Notes: generated from the sequence alone by a model not told the origin. DNA of 64,000 bases from Xanthomonas dyei (GCF_002939865.1 NZ_MDEE01000004.1:1-64000), one strand, 5' to 3'; positions 24,686 to 33,762 are shown, counted from the first letter of the stretch. Numbers and translations are program-made.

Positions 24686-27664
24686 TCACCAGTTTAGGCC
24701 GAAGGCCAGGCGGAAGGTACGCATCGGCGACGCCAGCACACCGGTCGGTGTGCCGTAAGCCGTGTTCAAGTCGTCCAGTGTCCCGGTGTCGCCGTTGAAG
24801 TCGGCGTAGTTCACCCAATTGAACACGTTGAGGATATCCGCACGCACGTTGAATTTGACACCTGCACCGGTATCCCATTCTTTGTTGGCGGCAATGCTGA
24901 ACTCCTTGTAGCCCAACGTGCCATCCGGCTTGAACTGGATGATGTCGCACTGGTCGTTGCCGGCAAGGCAATTCTGGCCGTAGCGCGCAGTCTGGCTGGC
25001 CAGCGACAGCTTGCCGGACAGCTTGACCTCGTAGGGCAGCTCGTAGATGCCGGTGACCACCAGGCGGTTCTTGGCGATGCCGCCGGCTTCACGCCAGCCA
25101 TAGTCTTCGATGCGCTCGCGATCCAGCGCGTAGTGCTCGCCGAACTGGCGGTTTTCCTTGGCATCGGAATAGGTGTAGGCCACGGTCAGGCCCCAACCGG
25201 ATTCTTCATCGAAGGGCTTTTCGATCTGCAACGCGAGCTGGTTGTTGCGGGTCTCCACGCCGTTGGTGCCAAGCACGATGGCGCTATAGCCGTTCGGGCC
25301 ATCGGTCGGCGCACCGGAGGTGGTGCCCGGCTGGAAGAATGAACCGTCCGGCAAGCGATTGCCGCGCACGAAGGCGAAGCCGTCATGGCTCTCGATACGG
25401 CTCAGGGTCACATCGGTGAACCAGTCCTGGCCCCACAACGGCACCATGTTGCGCATGCCGATGCTGAATTGGTCGGAGTACGGGGTCTTGAGGTTGTTAT
25501 CGATCAGGTAGACCTCACGTCCGCCACCGCCAGTGCTGTTGGCCGTGAGTGTGTTCAAGCCTTCCTGATTGTTGTACGCCGGATTCCACGCCGTGCATGG
25601 GTCGCCCAGGCAGGCACCGTTGTTGGCGCTGGTGAAGTAGTAGCTATAGGAGTTGAAGGAGTTGTTGAGCTGCTCCAGTGCCAGGTAATCGAAGATGTTG
25701 CGGTCGTAGGCACGGCCGGCACCGCCGTAGATCACGTGGGCCTGGTCGCCGAACAGGTCGTAGGAGGCACCCAGACGCGGCTGCCAGGCATTCTTGAATG
25801 CCTTGCGGTTGTTGCCGGTGCTGATGAAGTTGTTGATGTTGTAGTTGGCGTTGCGCAGGTTTGGCCAGTTCTGCAACGCACCGGCCACATCGGACGGGGT
25901 GACGAAGTCCAGGAACGCCGGGGTTTCTTCGTAGTCGTAGCGCACGCCCAGGTTGAGGGTCCAGTGCTCGTTGACCTCCCAGTCGTCCTGCAGATAGATG
26001 CCGTACTGCTTGTTCGTGGACACCACCGAGCCGCCACCTTCGGTCAACGGCGCGCCGAAGCGCACACGGTAAGGCGTTTCGACATCGCTGAGGATGTTGT
26101 AGTAGTACTGCGGATTGGCCGGGTTGAACTGGGTCGAATCCAGATCGATGCTCTTGAACTTCACGCCCATCTTGACGGTGTGTGCGCCGTGCCATTCCAG
26201 GCTGTTCAAGGTCAGATCGTCCTGGAAGGTCCAGCCCTTCTGGCCCTTGCGCTGAAAGCTGCCACCGGCACCGGCGGACAGCACTTCGTCCTCGATACCG
26301 CGTACCGGCGCATAACTCAGCACGTAGCCGCTGCCATTGTTGCGCGGCGCCTGGTTCCAGAACGCGCTCTCGTAGCTCAGATTGGCTTCGTTGAGGAAGT
26401 TGGCACCGCTGTATTGCCAGCGCAGGTTGGCGCGCTTTTCTTCCTGACCGTTGACGCTGCCGTGCTCGAGGGTCGAGGTGCCGCCAACGTCGTTGAGCTC
26501 GTCTTCCTTGCGGTACTTGCCGGTCAGCTCGAACAGGTTGTTGTCGCCGATGGTCCAGTCGATCTTGCCGAAGTACAGGTCTTCCTTGAACGGGGTGCTG
26601 TAGGTGGCCACCAACGGCTGCAACTGCGCGGGCAGTTGGTCGATGCGGTCGGAATAGATCGAGCCGGGAATCACCACGTTGGGGGTGGTGTATTCCTTGG
26701 CTTCATAGGCGATGAAGAAATGCGCCTTGTCCTTGAGGATCGGGCCGCTGAAGGTGGCGCCGTACTGGGTTTCTTCGAAGTCGTCGCGCACGCCGGCCTT
26801 CTTCTCCAGCGGGCTCTCCTCGCGCCAGCCGTCATTGCTGGTGTCCCAGAAGAAGCTGCCGTGGAAATCGTTGGTGCCGGACTTGGACGAGGCCACGATG
26901 GCCGCACCGCTGACCTGGTCGAACTCCGCCTTGTAGTTGGAGGTGATGACCTTGTACTCGCCGATCGCCGACTGCGGGAACGGATTGCCTCGACTGGAAT
27001 CCTGGCCGCTGACGCCACCGGTCAGCACGTAGTTCTTCTGGCTCACACCGTCGATGTAAACGTTGGTGCCTTCGGCCGAGGTGGCGCCGGTGCGCACCTT
27101 GGTAGTGCCGTTGGCGTCGCGGGTGAACTGCACGTTCGGCACGGTGTCGGCCAGTTCCAGGAAGTTGCGCGTGGCACGTGGCAGGTTCTGGATCTGCACG
27201 TTGGAGATATACGTGGCGTTTTCGGAGGTGCGCGTCTCCACCAGTACCGGCGGTGCCTTGACCTGCACCGCGTCCAGCGTGGTGGCGTTACCACCTTCGG
27301 CCGTGGCCTGCTCGCCGCCGACGCCCAGGTTCAAGGTGGCCGTCTGGCCGACCTGCACGGTCACATTCTGCGTGCTGGTCTGGCCGTTGGCGGTGACGTC
27401 GATGCGGTACGAGCCCGGCGGCAGACCACCGACCGAATAACTGCCATTGCTGACCTGCACGGTGCGGGTCAGGCCGGTCGCAAGATTGGTCGCGGTCACC
27501 TGGGCCTGCGCCGCAGGTGCGGAGTCCACGCTGACCTGGCCGCGGATGGTCGCGGCAGTGCTCTGCGCAAATACAGGCGCGGCGCCCAGGAGCAGGCAGC
27601 TGGCCAGGGCACAGCTGAGCAGCTTGCGCGCCGGGCGGGCGGAATGGGGGTGGTGGTGGCGCAT
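24686..27664 (-). CDS. Oar-like TonB-dependent outer-membrane receptor
   Basis: 992 residues from the ATG at 27664, with GGAGGG 5 nt upstream. A signal peptide (cleavage after PVFAQ, about residue 34) precedes a carboxypeptidase-regulatory-like beta domain (TIRGQVSVDSAPAAQAQVTA onward, about 40-120), then a plug (about 130-260, with RATRNFLELADTVPNVQF) and a 22-strand barrel ending ...RTFRLAFGLNW with the terminal aromatic residue of outer-membrane porins. In Xanthomonas such receptors import plant or bacterial glycans. It lies between its presumed regulator and the GH144 operon. Confidence 0.93.
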   Translation of the reverse strand: MRHHHPHSARPARKLLSCALASCLLLGAAPVFAQSTAATIRGQVSVDSAPAAQAQVTATNLATGLTRTVQVSNGSYSVGGLPPGSYRIDVTANGQTSTQNVTVQVGQTATLNLGVGGEQATAEGGNATTLDAVQVKAPPVLVETRTSENATYISNVQIQNLPRATRNFLELADTVPNVQFTRDANGTTKVRTGATSAEGTNVYIDGVSQKNYVLTGGVSGQDSSRGNPFPQSAIGEYKVITSNYKAEFDQVSGAAIVASSKSGTNDFHGSFFWDTSNDGWREESPLEKKAGVRDDFEETQYGATFSGPILKDKAHFFIAYEAKEYTTPNVVIPGSIYSDRIDQLPAQLQPLVATYSTPFKEDLYFGKIDWTIGDNNLFELTGKYRKEDELNDVGGTSTLEHGSVNGQEEKRANLRWQYSGANFLNEANLSYESAFWNQAPRNNGSGYVLSYAPVRGIEDEVLSAGAGGSFQRKGQKGWTFQDDLTLNSLEWHGAHTVKMGVKFKSIDLDSTQFNPANPQYYYNILSDVETPYRVRFGAPLTEGGGSVVSTNKQYGIYLQDDWEVNEHWTLNLGVRYDYEETPAFLDFVTPSDVAGALQNWPNLRNANYNINNFISTGNNRKAFKNAWQPRLGASYDLFGDQAHVIYGGAGRAYDRNIFDYLALEQLNNSFNSYSYYFTSANNGACLGDPCTAWNPAYNNQEGLNTLTANSTGGGGREVYLIDNNLKTPYSDQFSIGMRNMVPLWGQDWFTDVTLSRIESHDGFAFVRGNRLPDGSFFQPGTTSGAPTDGPNGYSAIVLGTNGVETRNNQLALQIEKPFDEESGWGLTVAYTYSDAKENRQFGEHYALDRERIEDYGWREAGGIAKNRLVVTGIYELPYEVKLSGKLSLASQTARYGQNCLAGNDQCDIIQFKPDGTLGYKEFSIAANKEWDTGAGVKFNVRADILNVFNWVNYADFNGDTGTLDDLNTAYGTPTGVLASPMRTFRLAFGLNW

Positions 27665-27767
27665 TGGTCCCTCCAGGGATCGGTACAGATTGTTGTTGTG
27701 GCGTTGCAAACCAGCAGGAACGACCGCTGCGGGGGAGCAGCGGGAGCGGACAGAACGTCCGCGAAAG

Positions 27768-28790
27768 TCAGGGGCCGGGCTCGCCGGCACCGCAGGAAGT
27801 ACGGATCACCAGCTCGGGCGTGAGCAGTTGGCGGATACCGTCGTCATGGCCGGGCAGTTCCACCAGCCGCATCAATCGGGTCATCGCCTGCTCGCCCAGG
27901 CGCGCGATGCTGACCCGCATCGTGGTCAGCGCCGGATGGACGAAGCGTGCCAGCGGGATGTCGTCGAACCCGGCCAGCGCCACATCGCCGGGTACCGACA
28001 CATCGGCCTGCGCAAACGCGTACAGGCAGCCGAGCGCGGTCATGTCGTTGGCGGCAAACACCGCATCAGGCAAGGTGCCGGCGGCCAGCATCGCCAGCCC
28101 GGCGCGATGGCCGGAGGCTTCATCAAAGTCGCCGGCATATTCCATTCCCTGCGCCTGGTCGCCGAACCCGGCAATCGCGTCGCGGAAACCGCGCAGGCGT
28201 TCGCGCGCATCGAAATTGAGCGCCGGCCCGCCGATGAAGGCGATACGCCGATGGCCGGCGCGCAGCAGATGCTCGGTCATGGCCATGGCGCCGGCATGGT
28301 CATCGATGCTCAGCACCGGATAACCGGCGCCGGGCAGATGCGCATTGATCAGCACCGTCGGCAGCGACGGCGGCAGGTTATCGGTGAGAAAGCCCGGCTG
28401 CTCGGCGTAGGGAGAGAGCACCAGCAAGCCATCGACGCGTCCACGCATCGACCGCAGCGCTCTGCCCTGGGCTTCCGGGTCGCCGTGATAGCTGGACACC
28501 AGCAAGTGCTGGCCGGCAGCGCGCGCCGCGCCATCGATGCCGCGGATCAACTCGGAAAAGAATTCGCCATACAGGTCGGGCAGCACCACGCCCAGGGTCT
28601 GGGACCGCCGGCTACTCAGGCTGCGGGCTGCTGCATGCGGGCTATAACGCAGCCGCTCGGCCACTTCCATGACCTGCCGGCGCACCGGCCCGGCAACGTT
28701 GTCGTGCCCGTTGAGCGCACGCGACACGGTAGCGACAGAGACCTGTGCTTCCCGAGCGACATCTTTGATGGTGACCGCACCCTTGGCCAT
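27768..28790 (-). CDS. LacI-family transcriptional regulator
   Basis: 340 residues from the ATG at 28790 (GGAGGG 8 nt upstream; an in-frame codon 30 bp upstream is not supported). The N-terminal helix-turn-helix and hinge helix show VTIKDVAREAQVSVATVSRA and NVAGPVRRQVMEVAERL, followed by a periplasmic-binding-protein-like effector domain (about 62-340) that binds a sugar. Two operator-like sites in its own promoter suggest autoregulation; a third site precedes the GH144 gene. Confidence 0.96.
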   Translation of the reverse strand: MAKGAVTIKDVAREAQVSVATVSRALNGHDNVAGPVRRQVMEVAERLRYSPHAAARSLSSRRSQTLGVVLPDLYGEFFSELIRGIDGAARAAGQHLLVSSYHGDPEAQGRALRSMRGRVDGLLVLSPYAEQPGFLTDNLPPSLPTVLINAHLPGAGYPVLSIDDHAGAMAMTEHLLRAGHRRIAFIGGPALNFDARERLRGFRDAIAGFGDQAQGMEYAGDFDEASGHRAGLAMLAAGTLPDAVFAANDMTALGCLYAFAQADVSVPGDVALAGFDDIPLARFVHPALTTMRVSIARLGEQAMTRLMRLVELPGHDDGIRQLLTPELVIRTSCGAGEPGP

Positions 28791-28832
28791 TCGTGTCGCC
28801 CTCCGCGACCGGCTTCCCAAAACTGGCGCGGA

Positions 28833-28849
28833 CTGTAAGCGTTTTCATA
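28833..28849. promoter_or_regulatory. LacI-family operator, left site of an inverted pair
   Basis: TGTAAGCGTTTTCA (28834-28847) matches the LacI/CcpA-type pattern TGnnARCGnwwwCA exactly. It lies 44 bp upstream of the lacI-type start codon. With 28878-28894 it forms a perfect 17-bp inverted pair, centres 46 bp apart, suited to binding of two dimers or a tetramer with a DNA loop. Confidence 0.8.
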
Positions 28850-28877
28850 AGCGGGCGTAAACCCCTATCTTCACGCC

Positions 28878-28894
28878 TATGAAAACGCTTACAG
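28878..28894. promoter_or_regulatory. LacI-family operator, right site of an inverted pair
   Basis: TGAAAACGCTTACA (28880-28893) is the reverse complement of the left site. The stop codon of the bolA frame (28889-28891) lies within it, so transcripts of bolA run through the operator into the regulator gene on the same strand. Confidence 0.8.
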
Positions 28895-29296
28895 ATCAAG
28901 CATCTGCAGGTGATGAGTACGTGAATGGATGTGCTGCAGCGCAACAAACCTGCGCCCACGTGTCCACAACCGAGAGGTGGCGGTGATCACGGTTGAGTGG
29001 TTCGGGCTGCTGTGTTGGACCCACCACGTAGGAGCGCACCCGGGCGCGATCGCTTCGATCGACAAGGCATGGATGTCGGTCTGCATCATCTCTCCCACCG
29101 CAGCGTAGACCGCACGGTGACGGGCCAGCGGCGGTTTGCCGACGAAGACCGCGCTGACCACCCGCACATTGAAATGTCCGCGGCCATCGCGGGCACCGGC
29201 GTGGCCGGCATGCCGATGGCTGTCGTCCACCACCTCCAGCTCGGTGGGTGACAACGCCGATTGCAGCGCCTGGCGAATCCGCTCGACCCGGCTCAT
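28889..29296 (-). CDS. bolA: BolA-family protein with repeat-derived C-terminal extension
   Basis: 135 residues. The first about 83 form a BolA domain: [51 protein letters not shown] and [13 protein letters not shown] (conserved His in the RHR and IHAL regions). BolA works with monothiol glutaredoxins in iron-sulfur cluster handling and stress response. Typical members end 5-20 residues later. Here the frame continues about 50 residues through a copy of the dispersed GGAGCGCACC repeat (29031-29049) to a stop inside the LacI operator, with a His/Thr/Ser-rich low-complexity sequence. The ATG overlaps the stop of the upstream YciI gene by 4 bp. Confidence 0.85.
   Translation of the reverse strand: MSRVERIRQALQSALSPTELEVVDDSHRHAGHAGARDGRGHFNVRVVSAVFVGKPPLARHRAVYAAVGEMMQTDIHALSIEAIAPGCAPTWWVQHSSPNHSTVITATSRLWTRGRRFVALQHIHSRTHHLQMLDL
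29031..29049. repeat. Solo arm of dispersed GGAGCGCACCCGGGCGCGA repeat
   Basis: The 19 bp are the exact reverse complement of the right arm of the inverted repeat at 15661-15721. The copy lies inside the bolA frame and encodes part of its atypical C-terminal tail. Confidence 0.85.
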
Positions 29297-29592
29297 GGCA
29301 GCACCCGGCGGAACGGCCGGACCTCGGTGCGCACGTAGACGCCCGCAGCCACATAGGGATCGGCATCGGCCCAGGCGCGTGCGTCTTCCAGTGCGTCGAA
29401 CTCGGCAATCACCACGCTGCCGCTGAAACCGGCCAGACCCGGATCTTCCGCATCGATGGCCGGGCACGGGCCTGCCACCAGCAACCGTCCCGCAGCGGCC
29501 AGCGCCTGCAAACGCGCCAGATGCGCCGGCCGCGCCTGCTGCCGAGCGGCCAGTGCATCGGCCCGGTCATACCCTTCGATTACGTACCACAC
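29293..29592 (-). CDS. YciI-family protein
   Basis: 99 residues from a GTG at 29592 ([14 protein letters not shown] upstream), the length of E. coli YciI. The ferredoxin-like YciI fold is seen in [20 protein letters not shown] (in part), [19 protein letters not shown] and [17 protein letters not shown]; the conserved His at HLARL and Asp at DPYV form the proposed active-site pair. Function is unknown (dehydrochlorinase or muconolactone-isomerase-like roles in relatives). It overlaps bolA by 4 bp, so the two are co-translated. Confidence 0.9.
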   Translation of the reverse strand: MWYVIEGYDRADALAARQQARPAHLARLQALAAAGRLLVAGPCPAIDAEDPGLAGFSGSVVIAEFDALEDARAWADADPYVAAGVYVRTEVRPFRRVLP

Positions 29593-29959
29593 ATGCCACC
29601 TCACCCAGGACTTGAAGATCACCGCAGGGATTCTAGCCGCGTCAGCGCTGGACACCGCCCCCGCGCACGCATTACCCTTAAGGCTTACTGCAGACGCAAC
29701 CGGACGCAGCGGCCCGTCGGCCCAGGCACCACGCCTCATTCGACGACCGATTCGCTGCCCACCGCCGGTTCGCGTAGACGACCTCCTCGCTGTTCCGTCG
29801 CCGCCTGCCACGCGGCGCCCGATGGTACGCGGACCGGCGTTTGTGGATTTGTGGGAGCGTGCCGAAGCAGGCACGACATTGATCGCAATAACTCAAGGCA
29901 AAGCCCTGCAGGCGCGGCTCAGACCGCGGCCGGCGACCGTAAGACCCGATGTCCACCTG
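29593..29959. other. Divergent intergenic region between yciI and scpA
   Basis: 367 bp without a supportable gene. The scpA frame is open upstream of its ATG but has no alternative start with conserved-looking sequence. The region must contain promoters for yciI-bolA (leftward) and scpA-scpB-rluB (rightward); no operator or hairpin stood out. Confidence 0.7.
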
Positions 29960-30865
29960 ATGAATTCCGAACTCGCGCACGTCGCGACTCCGCCAGCCGC
30001 AAGCGCTCACCCACAGCAGCAGGAAATGCCGCTGGCGGTGGTGCATGGGCAACCGGTGCTGCAGATCCCGCAGGATCTGTATATCCCGCCGGATGCGCTG
30101 GAAGTGATTCTGGACGCGTTCGAAGGTCCGCTCGATTTATTGCTGTACCTGATCCGCCGTCAGAACCTGGACATCCTGGATATCCCAGTCGCCGAGATCA
30201 CCCGGCAGTACGTGGACTACATCAACGTGATGCAGGAGCTGCGCTTCGAACTGGCGGCCGAATATCTGGTGATGGCTGCGATCCTGGCCGAGATCAAATC
30301 GCGCATGCTGCTGCCGCGCCCACCCAGCCAGGAAGGCGAAGAGGACGACCCGCGCGCAGAGCTGGTGCGCCGTCTGCAGGAATACGAGCGTTTCAAGCAG
30401 GCCGCCGAAGACCTGGACACCCTGCCCCGCATGGGCCGCGACAGCGCGCCGGTGCAGGCGCATCTGCCCGAGCGTGCAGCGGTCAAGCTGCCGCCGCCGG
30501 TGGAGCTGAAAGAAATGCTGATGGCGCTGTACGACGTGCTCAAGCGCGCCGAGCTGTTCACCGGCCACGCGATCAAGCGCGAGGCGCTGAGTGTGCGCCA
30601 GCGCATGGGCGATGTGCTGAGCCGCCTGGACGACGGCAAGTTCTACCGCTTCGAATCGCTGTTCACTGCCGAAGAAGGCAAGCTCGGCGTGCTGGTCACC
30701 TTCCTGGCGCTGCTCGAATTGGCCAAGGAGCAGTTGCTGGACATCGTGCAGGAGGCGCCGCTGGCGCCGATCTACGTGAAGTCGCTGGCGTTGGGCAACA
30801 CCAATGCGCCGTTGCAATTCTCCAGCGAATTCGATGACAGCGACGCTGCCAACGAACCTATCTGA
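29960..30865 (+). CDS. scpA: Segregation and condensation protein ScpA
   Basis: 301 residues from the ATG at 29960. The kleisin N-terminus shows the diagnostic FEGPLDLLLYLIRRQNLDI and the following helix EITRQYVDYINVMQ; the C-terminal winged helix lies about 215-285 (VTFLALLELAKEQLLDIVQE). ScpA closes the SMC ring and, with ScpB, organises the chromosome. About 50 N-terminal residues before the domain are Ala/Pro/Gln-rich. scpB follows 13 bp later. Confidence 0.96.
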   Translation: MNSELAHVATPPAASAHPQQQEMPLAVVHGQPVLQIPQDLYIPPDALEVILDAFEGPLDLLLYLIRRQNLDILDIPVAEITRQYVDYINVMQELRFELAAEYLVMAAILAEIKSRMLLPRPPSQEGEEDDPRAELVRRLQEYERFKQAAEDLDTLPRMGRDSAPVQAHLPERAAVKLPPPVELKEMLMALYDVLKRAELFTGHAIKREALSVRQRMGDVLSRLDDGKFYRFESLFTAEEGKLGVLVTFLALLELAKEQLLDIVQEAPLAPIYVKSLALGNTNAPLQFSSEFDDSDAANEPI

Positions 30866-30878
30866 AGCCGATCACCGA

Positions 30879-32120
30879 ATGGATCAAGCGCTGATCACCC
30901 GCATTATCGAAGCCGCCCTGTTGGCAAGCAGCCAGCCGCTGACGCTGGCGCAGCTGCAGGGCCTGTTTCCGGAAGAAGAGCCGGCACCGCCCGGCAGCGT
31001 CGAACGCGCGCTGGAACTGCTGCGCGAGGGCTGCGCCGAGCGCGGCGTGGAGCTGGTCGAGGTAGCCTCGGGCTTCCGTTTCCAGGTCAAGGCCGATGTG
31101 CACGGCTGGGTCGCCCGTCTATGGACCGAGCGCCGCACCAAGTACACCCGCGCCACCCTGGAGACCCTGGCGTTGATCGCCTACCGCCAGCCGATCACGC
31201 GTGGCGAGATCGAACAGGTGCGCGGGGTGGCGGTCAGCAGCAATATCATCCAGGCCCTGGAAGAACGCGAGTGGATCCGCGTTGTCGGCCACCGCGACGT
31301 ACCCGGCAAGCCCGCCCTGTTCGGCACCACCAAAGGCTTTCTGGATTACTTCGGGCTCAAGCGATTGGACGAGCTGCCGCCATTGTCTGAGTTGAAGGAC
31401 ATTGCCGAACTGGAGCCGCAGCTGCCGCTGGACCGCGATGGTCAGCTGGATGGCGTGGTGCCGGCCTCGGCAGCGATGGATGCGGCGCAAGACCAGGCCG
31501 ATGCAGGGGCGTCCGACGCGGATGGTGGCAACGCCGATGCCGATGCCGATGCCGATGCCGCTGAGCATGCATCGGATGCGTCGGAGACGGAGACGGAGAC
31601 GGCGCTTGCCGCTGCGTCCGATGCAGATGCCGAAACCGCCGTTGAAGCAAGCGTTAGTGCGCCGACCGACAGCAAAAGCGACAGCAAAAGCGAAAGCGAC
31701 TCGGATGTTGCAGCGGATTCGCATCGTTTATTTGAAATAGATAACGACATCGATGCCGGCACCGATGTTGATGGCGATGTCGGCAGCGACAGCACCGACG
31801 ACGACCAGGCATCCAGCGCCGACGCCGACGACGCCGATACAGAAGCAGCCGACGTCGGCACGGCAGACGACACCGCCGACGCGCCGAGCGCCGACACACC
31901 GCAGCACCCCGAGGATTCCTCGGCGCAACACATGCACCACATGCAAGACCCAGACAGCGCCCGCGAGGGCGACCCCGACACCGCGCCGGGCACGCGCGCG
32001 GATGCAGTGAACGAAGACGAAGACAACGCCGTCGCGACGACGACCGTGGCTGTTGACGAAGCCGATTCCGACCCAGAGGCCGACCCGCAACGCGTCGGCC
32101 GGAGCCAGACACATGAGTGA
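30879..32120 (+). CDS. scpB: Segregation and condensation protein ScpB with long acidic tail
   Basis: 413 residues, about twice the usual 190-200. Residues 1-180 hold the two winged-helix domains (ALITRIIEAALLASSQPLTL, then RATLETLALIAYRQPITRGE and KPALFGTTKGFLDYFGL). Residues about 200-413 are an Asp/Ala/Ser/Glu-rich, almost hydrophobe-free sequence with DADADADAD and SKSDSKSESDSD runs, predicted disordered and strongly negative. The DNA carries a (GCCGAT) hexanucleotide run at 31533-31560. The stop overlaps the rluB start by 8 bp. Tail function is unknown. Confidence 0.94.
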   Translation: MDQALITRIIEAALLASSQPLTLAQLQGLFPEEEPAPPGSVERALELLREGCAERGVELVEVASGFRFQVKADVHGWVARLWTERRTKYTRATLETLALIAYRQPITRGEIEQVRGVAVSSNIIQALEEREWIRVVGHRDVPGKPALFGTTKGFLDYFGLKRLDELPPLSELKDIAELEPQLPLDRDGQLDGVVPASAAMDAAQDQADAGASDADGGNADADADADAAEHASDASETETETALAAASDADAETAVEASVSAPTDSKSDSKSESDSDVAADSHRLFEIDNDIDAGTDVDGDVGSDSTDDDQASSADADDADTEAADVGTADDTADAPSADTPQHPEDSSAQHMHHMQDPDSAREGDPDTAPGTRADAVNEDEDNAVATTTVAVDEADSDPEADPQRVGRSQTHE

Positions 32121-33762
32121 CACCCCCCGCAAGCTGTCGTTGAACAAGCTTTCCCTCAAGCGCGACAGCGCGCCCGAAGTGCCGAAGCTGGAAGAGCGCC
32201 TGCACAAGGTGCTGGCCCAGGCCGGTCTGGGCTCGCGCCGCGCGCTCGAGCAGCGCATTGCCGATGGCCTGATCAAGGTCAATGGCGCCGTCGCGCAGAC
32301 CGGTATGTCGGTGCGCAGCGGCGACAAGATCGAGCTGGACGGCCGCAGTTTCGTGGCCAGCGCGCTGACCGAGCCCTCGCGCGTGCTGATCTACAACAAG
32401 CCCGAAGGCGAAGTGACCACGCGCGAAGATCCCGAAGGCCGCCCGACCGTGTTCGAGTCGCTGCCGGCATTGAAGGGCTCGCGCTGGATCGCCATCGGCC
32501 GCCTGGACATCAACACCACCGGCCTGCTGCTGCTGACCACCGACGGTGAGCTGGCCAACGCGATGATGCACCCCTCTTACGAGGTCGAACGCGAATACGT
32601 GGTGCGCGTGCGCGCCCCGGAAGGCGAAGAAAACGTGTCCGACGCCATCATCGAACGGCTGTCGCGCGGTGTGCTGCTGGAAGACGGCGGCGCCAAGTTC
32701 GACGAGATCGAGCGCATCGGCGGCACCGATTCGCACGACTGGTTCCGCGTGGTGGTCAAGGAAGGCCGCAACCGTGAAGTGCGCCGTCTGTGGGAATCGC
32801 AGGGCTGCCAGGTCAGTCGCCTCAAGCGCAGCCGCTACGGCAAGATCTCGCTGCCGCGCGAACTGCTGCGTGGGCAGTCGGTGGAAGTGGCACAGGAAAA
32901 GGTCGACACCCTGCGCGCCGAGCTCAAGCTGGAAGAAGGCGCGCCTTCTGCACTGACCCTGCAACCGGTGATCGGCCAGCGGCGTGCTGCCAAGTCCACC
33001 GTGCATGTCTCGCGCGATGGTCGCAGCAATGCCTACGTCAATGGGCAGACTTCCGGCGCCGATGAAGGCCGCGAGCTGCGTCGCTTCGACAACCCGCGTG
33101 ACGATCGCGGCGGCCGCGGTCGCGGCAAGCCGGGCGGCTTCAAGGGCGGCCTCACCGTCAGCGGCGAAGCGGCGGCCAAGCAATCGCAGCAACGCCCGTT
33201 CAAACAGCGTGGCCCGGCCAAGGGCGACCGCTCGTTGCCCGATGGCAACCCGGCCGCGTTCCGCAGCTGGTACGTGCCCGATGGCGTGAGCACCGGCCCG
33301 AGCGGTCACCGCAATGCCGGCCCCAGCGGTCCAGGCACCGGTCAGGCGCGTCCTTATGCCAAGAAAGGTCCGGGTGGTGTGCGTCCAGGCGCCGGCGGCC
33401 CAGGCCCAGGCAATGCACGTCCCGGTGCTCGCGGGCCAGGGCGTGACGGTGCCGGTGGCGGACAGGGCCAGTCGCAAGGTCAGGGACAAGGCCAGCGCAA
33501 GCACCCGTATGGACATCCGGGCAATGCACCGAGCTTCCCGTCCGATCACGCCAACCCGGGCTTCAGCCCCTATGGCACGGCGCGTCCGGCAGGTCGCCCG
33601 ACCGGCGCACGCGCAGGCGGCCCCGGTGGTAACCGTGGTCCGGGCGGCAATCGCGGTCCCGGTGGTCCGGGTGGCGCACCGCGCGGTGCCGGCGGTCCCG
33701 GTGGGCGCCCGCCGGGCGGCGGCAATCGTCGCCCGCCCGGTGGCGGTAATCGCGGTCGCTAA
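32113..33762 (+). CDS. rluB: 23S rRNA pseudouridine synthase RluB with Gly/Arg/Pro-rich C-terminal extension
   Basis: 549 residues, where E. coli RluB has about 290. An S4 RNA-binding domain (about 28-75) precedes the RsuA/RluB catalytic domain with GRLDINTTGLLLLTTDGE (catalytic Asp132). It makes pseudouridine at position 2605 of 23S rRNA. From about residue 290 the sequence becomes rich in Gly, Pro, Arg and Gln with GGRGRGKPGG- and GGNRGPGGNRG-type repeats, an RNA-binding, disordered tail. Its start overlaps the scpB stop. Confidence 0.93.
   Translation: MSDTPRKLSLNKLSLKRDSAPEVPKLEERLHKVLAQAGLGSRRALEQRIADGLIKVNGAVAQTGMSVRSGDKIELDGRSFVASALTEPSRVLIYNKPEGEVTTREDPEGRPTVFESLPALKGSRWIAIGRLDINTTGLLLLTTDGELANAMMHPSYEVEREYVVRVRAPEGEENVSDAIIERLSRGVLLEDGGAKFDEIERIGGTDSHDWFRVVVKEGRNREVRRLWESQGCQVSRLKRSRYGKISLPRELLRGQSVEVAQEKVDTLRAELKLEEGAPSALTLQPVIGQRRAAKSTVHVSRDGRSNAYVNGQTSGADEGRELRRFDNPRDDRGGRGRGKPGGFKGGLTVSGEAAAKQSQQRPFKQRGPAKGDRSLPDGNPAAFRSWYVPDGVSTGPSGHRNAGPSGPGTGQARPYAKKGPGGVRPGAGGPGPGNARPGARGPGRDGAGGGQGQSQGQGQGQRKHPYGHPGNAPSFPSDHANPGFSPYGTARPAGRPTGARAGGPGGNRGPGGNRGPGGPGGAPRGAGGPGGRPPGGGNRRPPGGGNRGR

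Noticed and set aside
27746-27762. 6-bp hairpin GCGGAC-AGAAC-GTCCGC between the regulator and TonB receptor genes
   Set aside because: Too short and without a T run to call a terminator with confidence.
25385-27823. 812-residue open frame opposite the TonB receptor
   Set aside because: Antisense shadow of the receptor gene; Val/Ala/Gly-rich without motifs.
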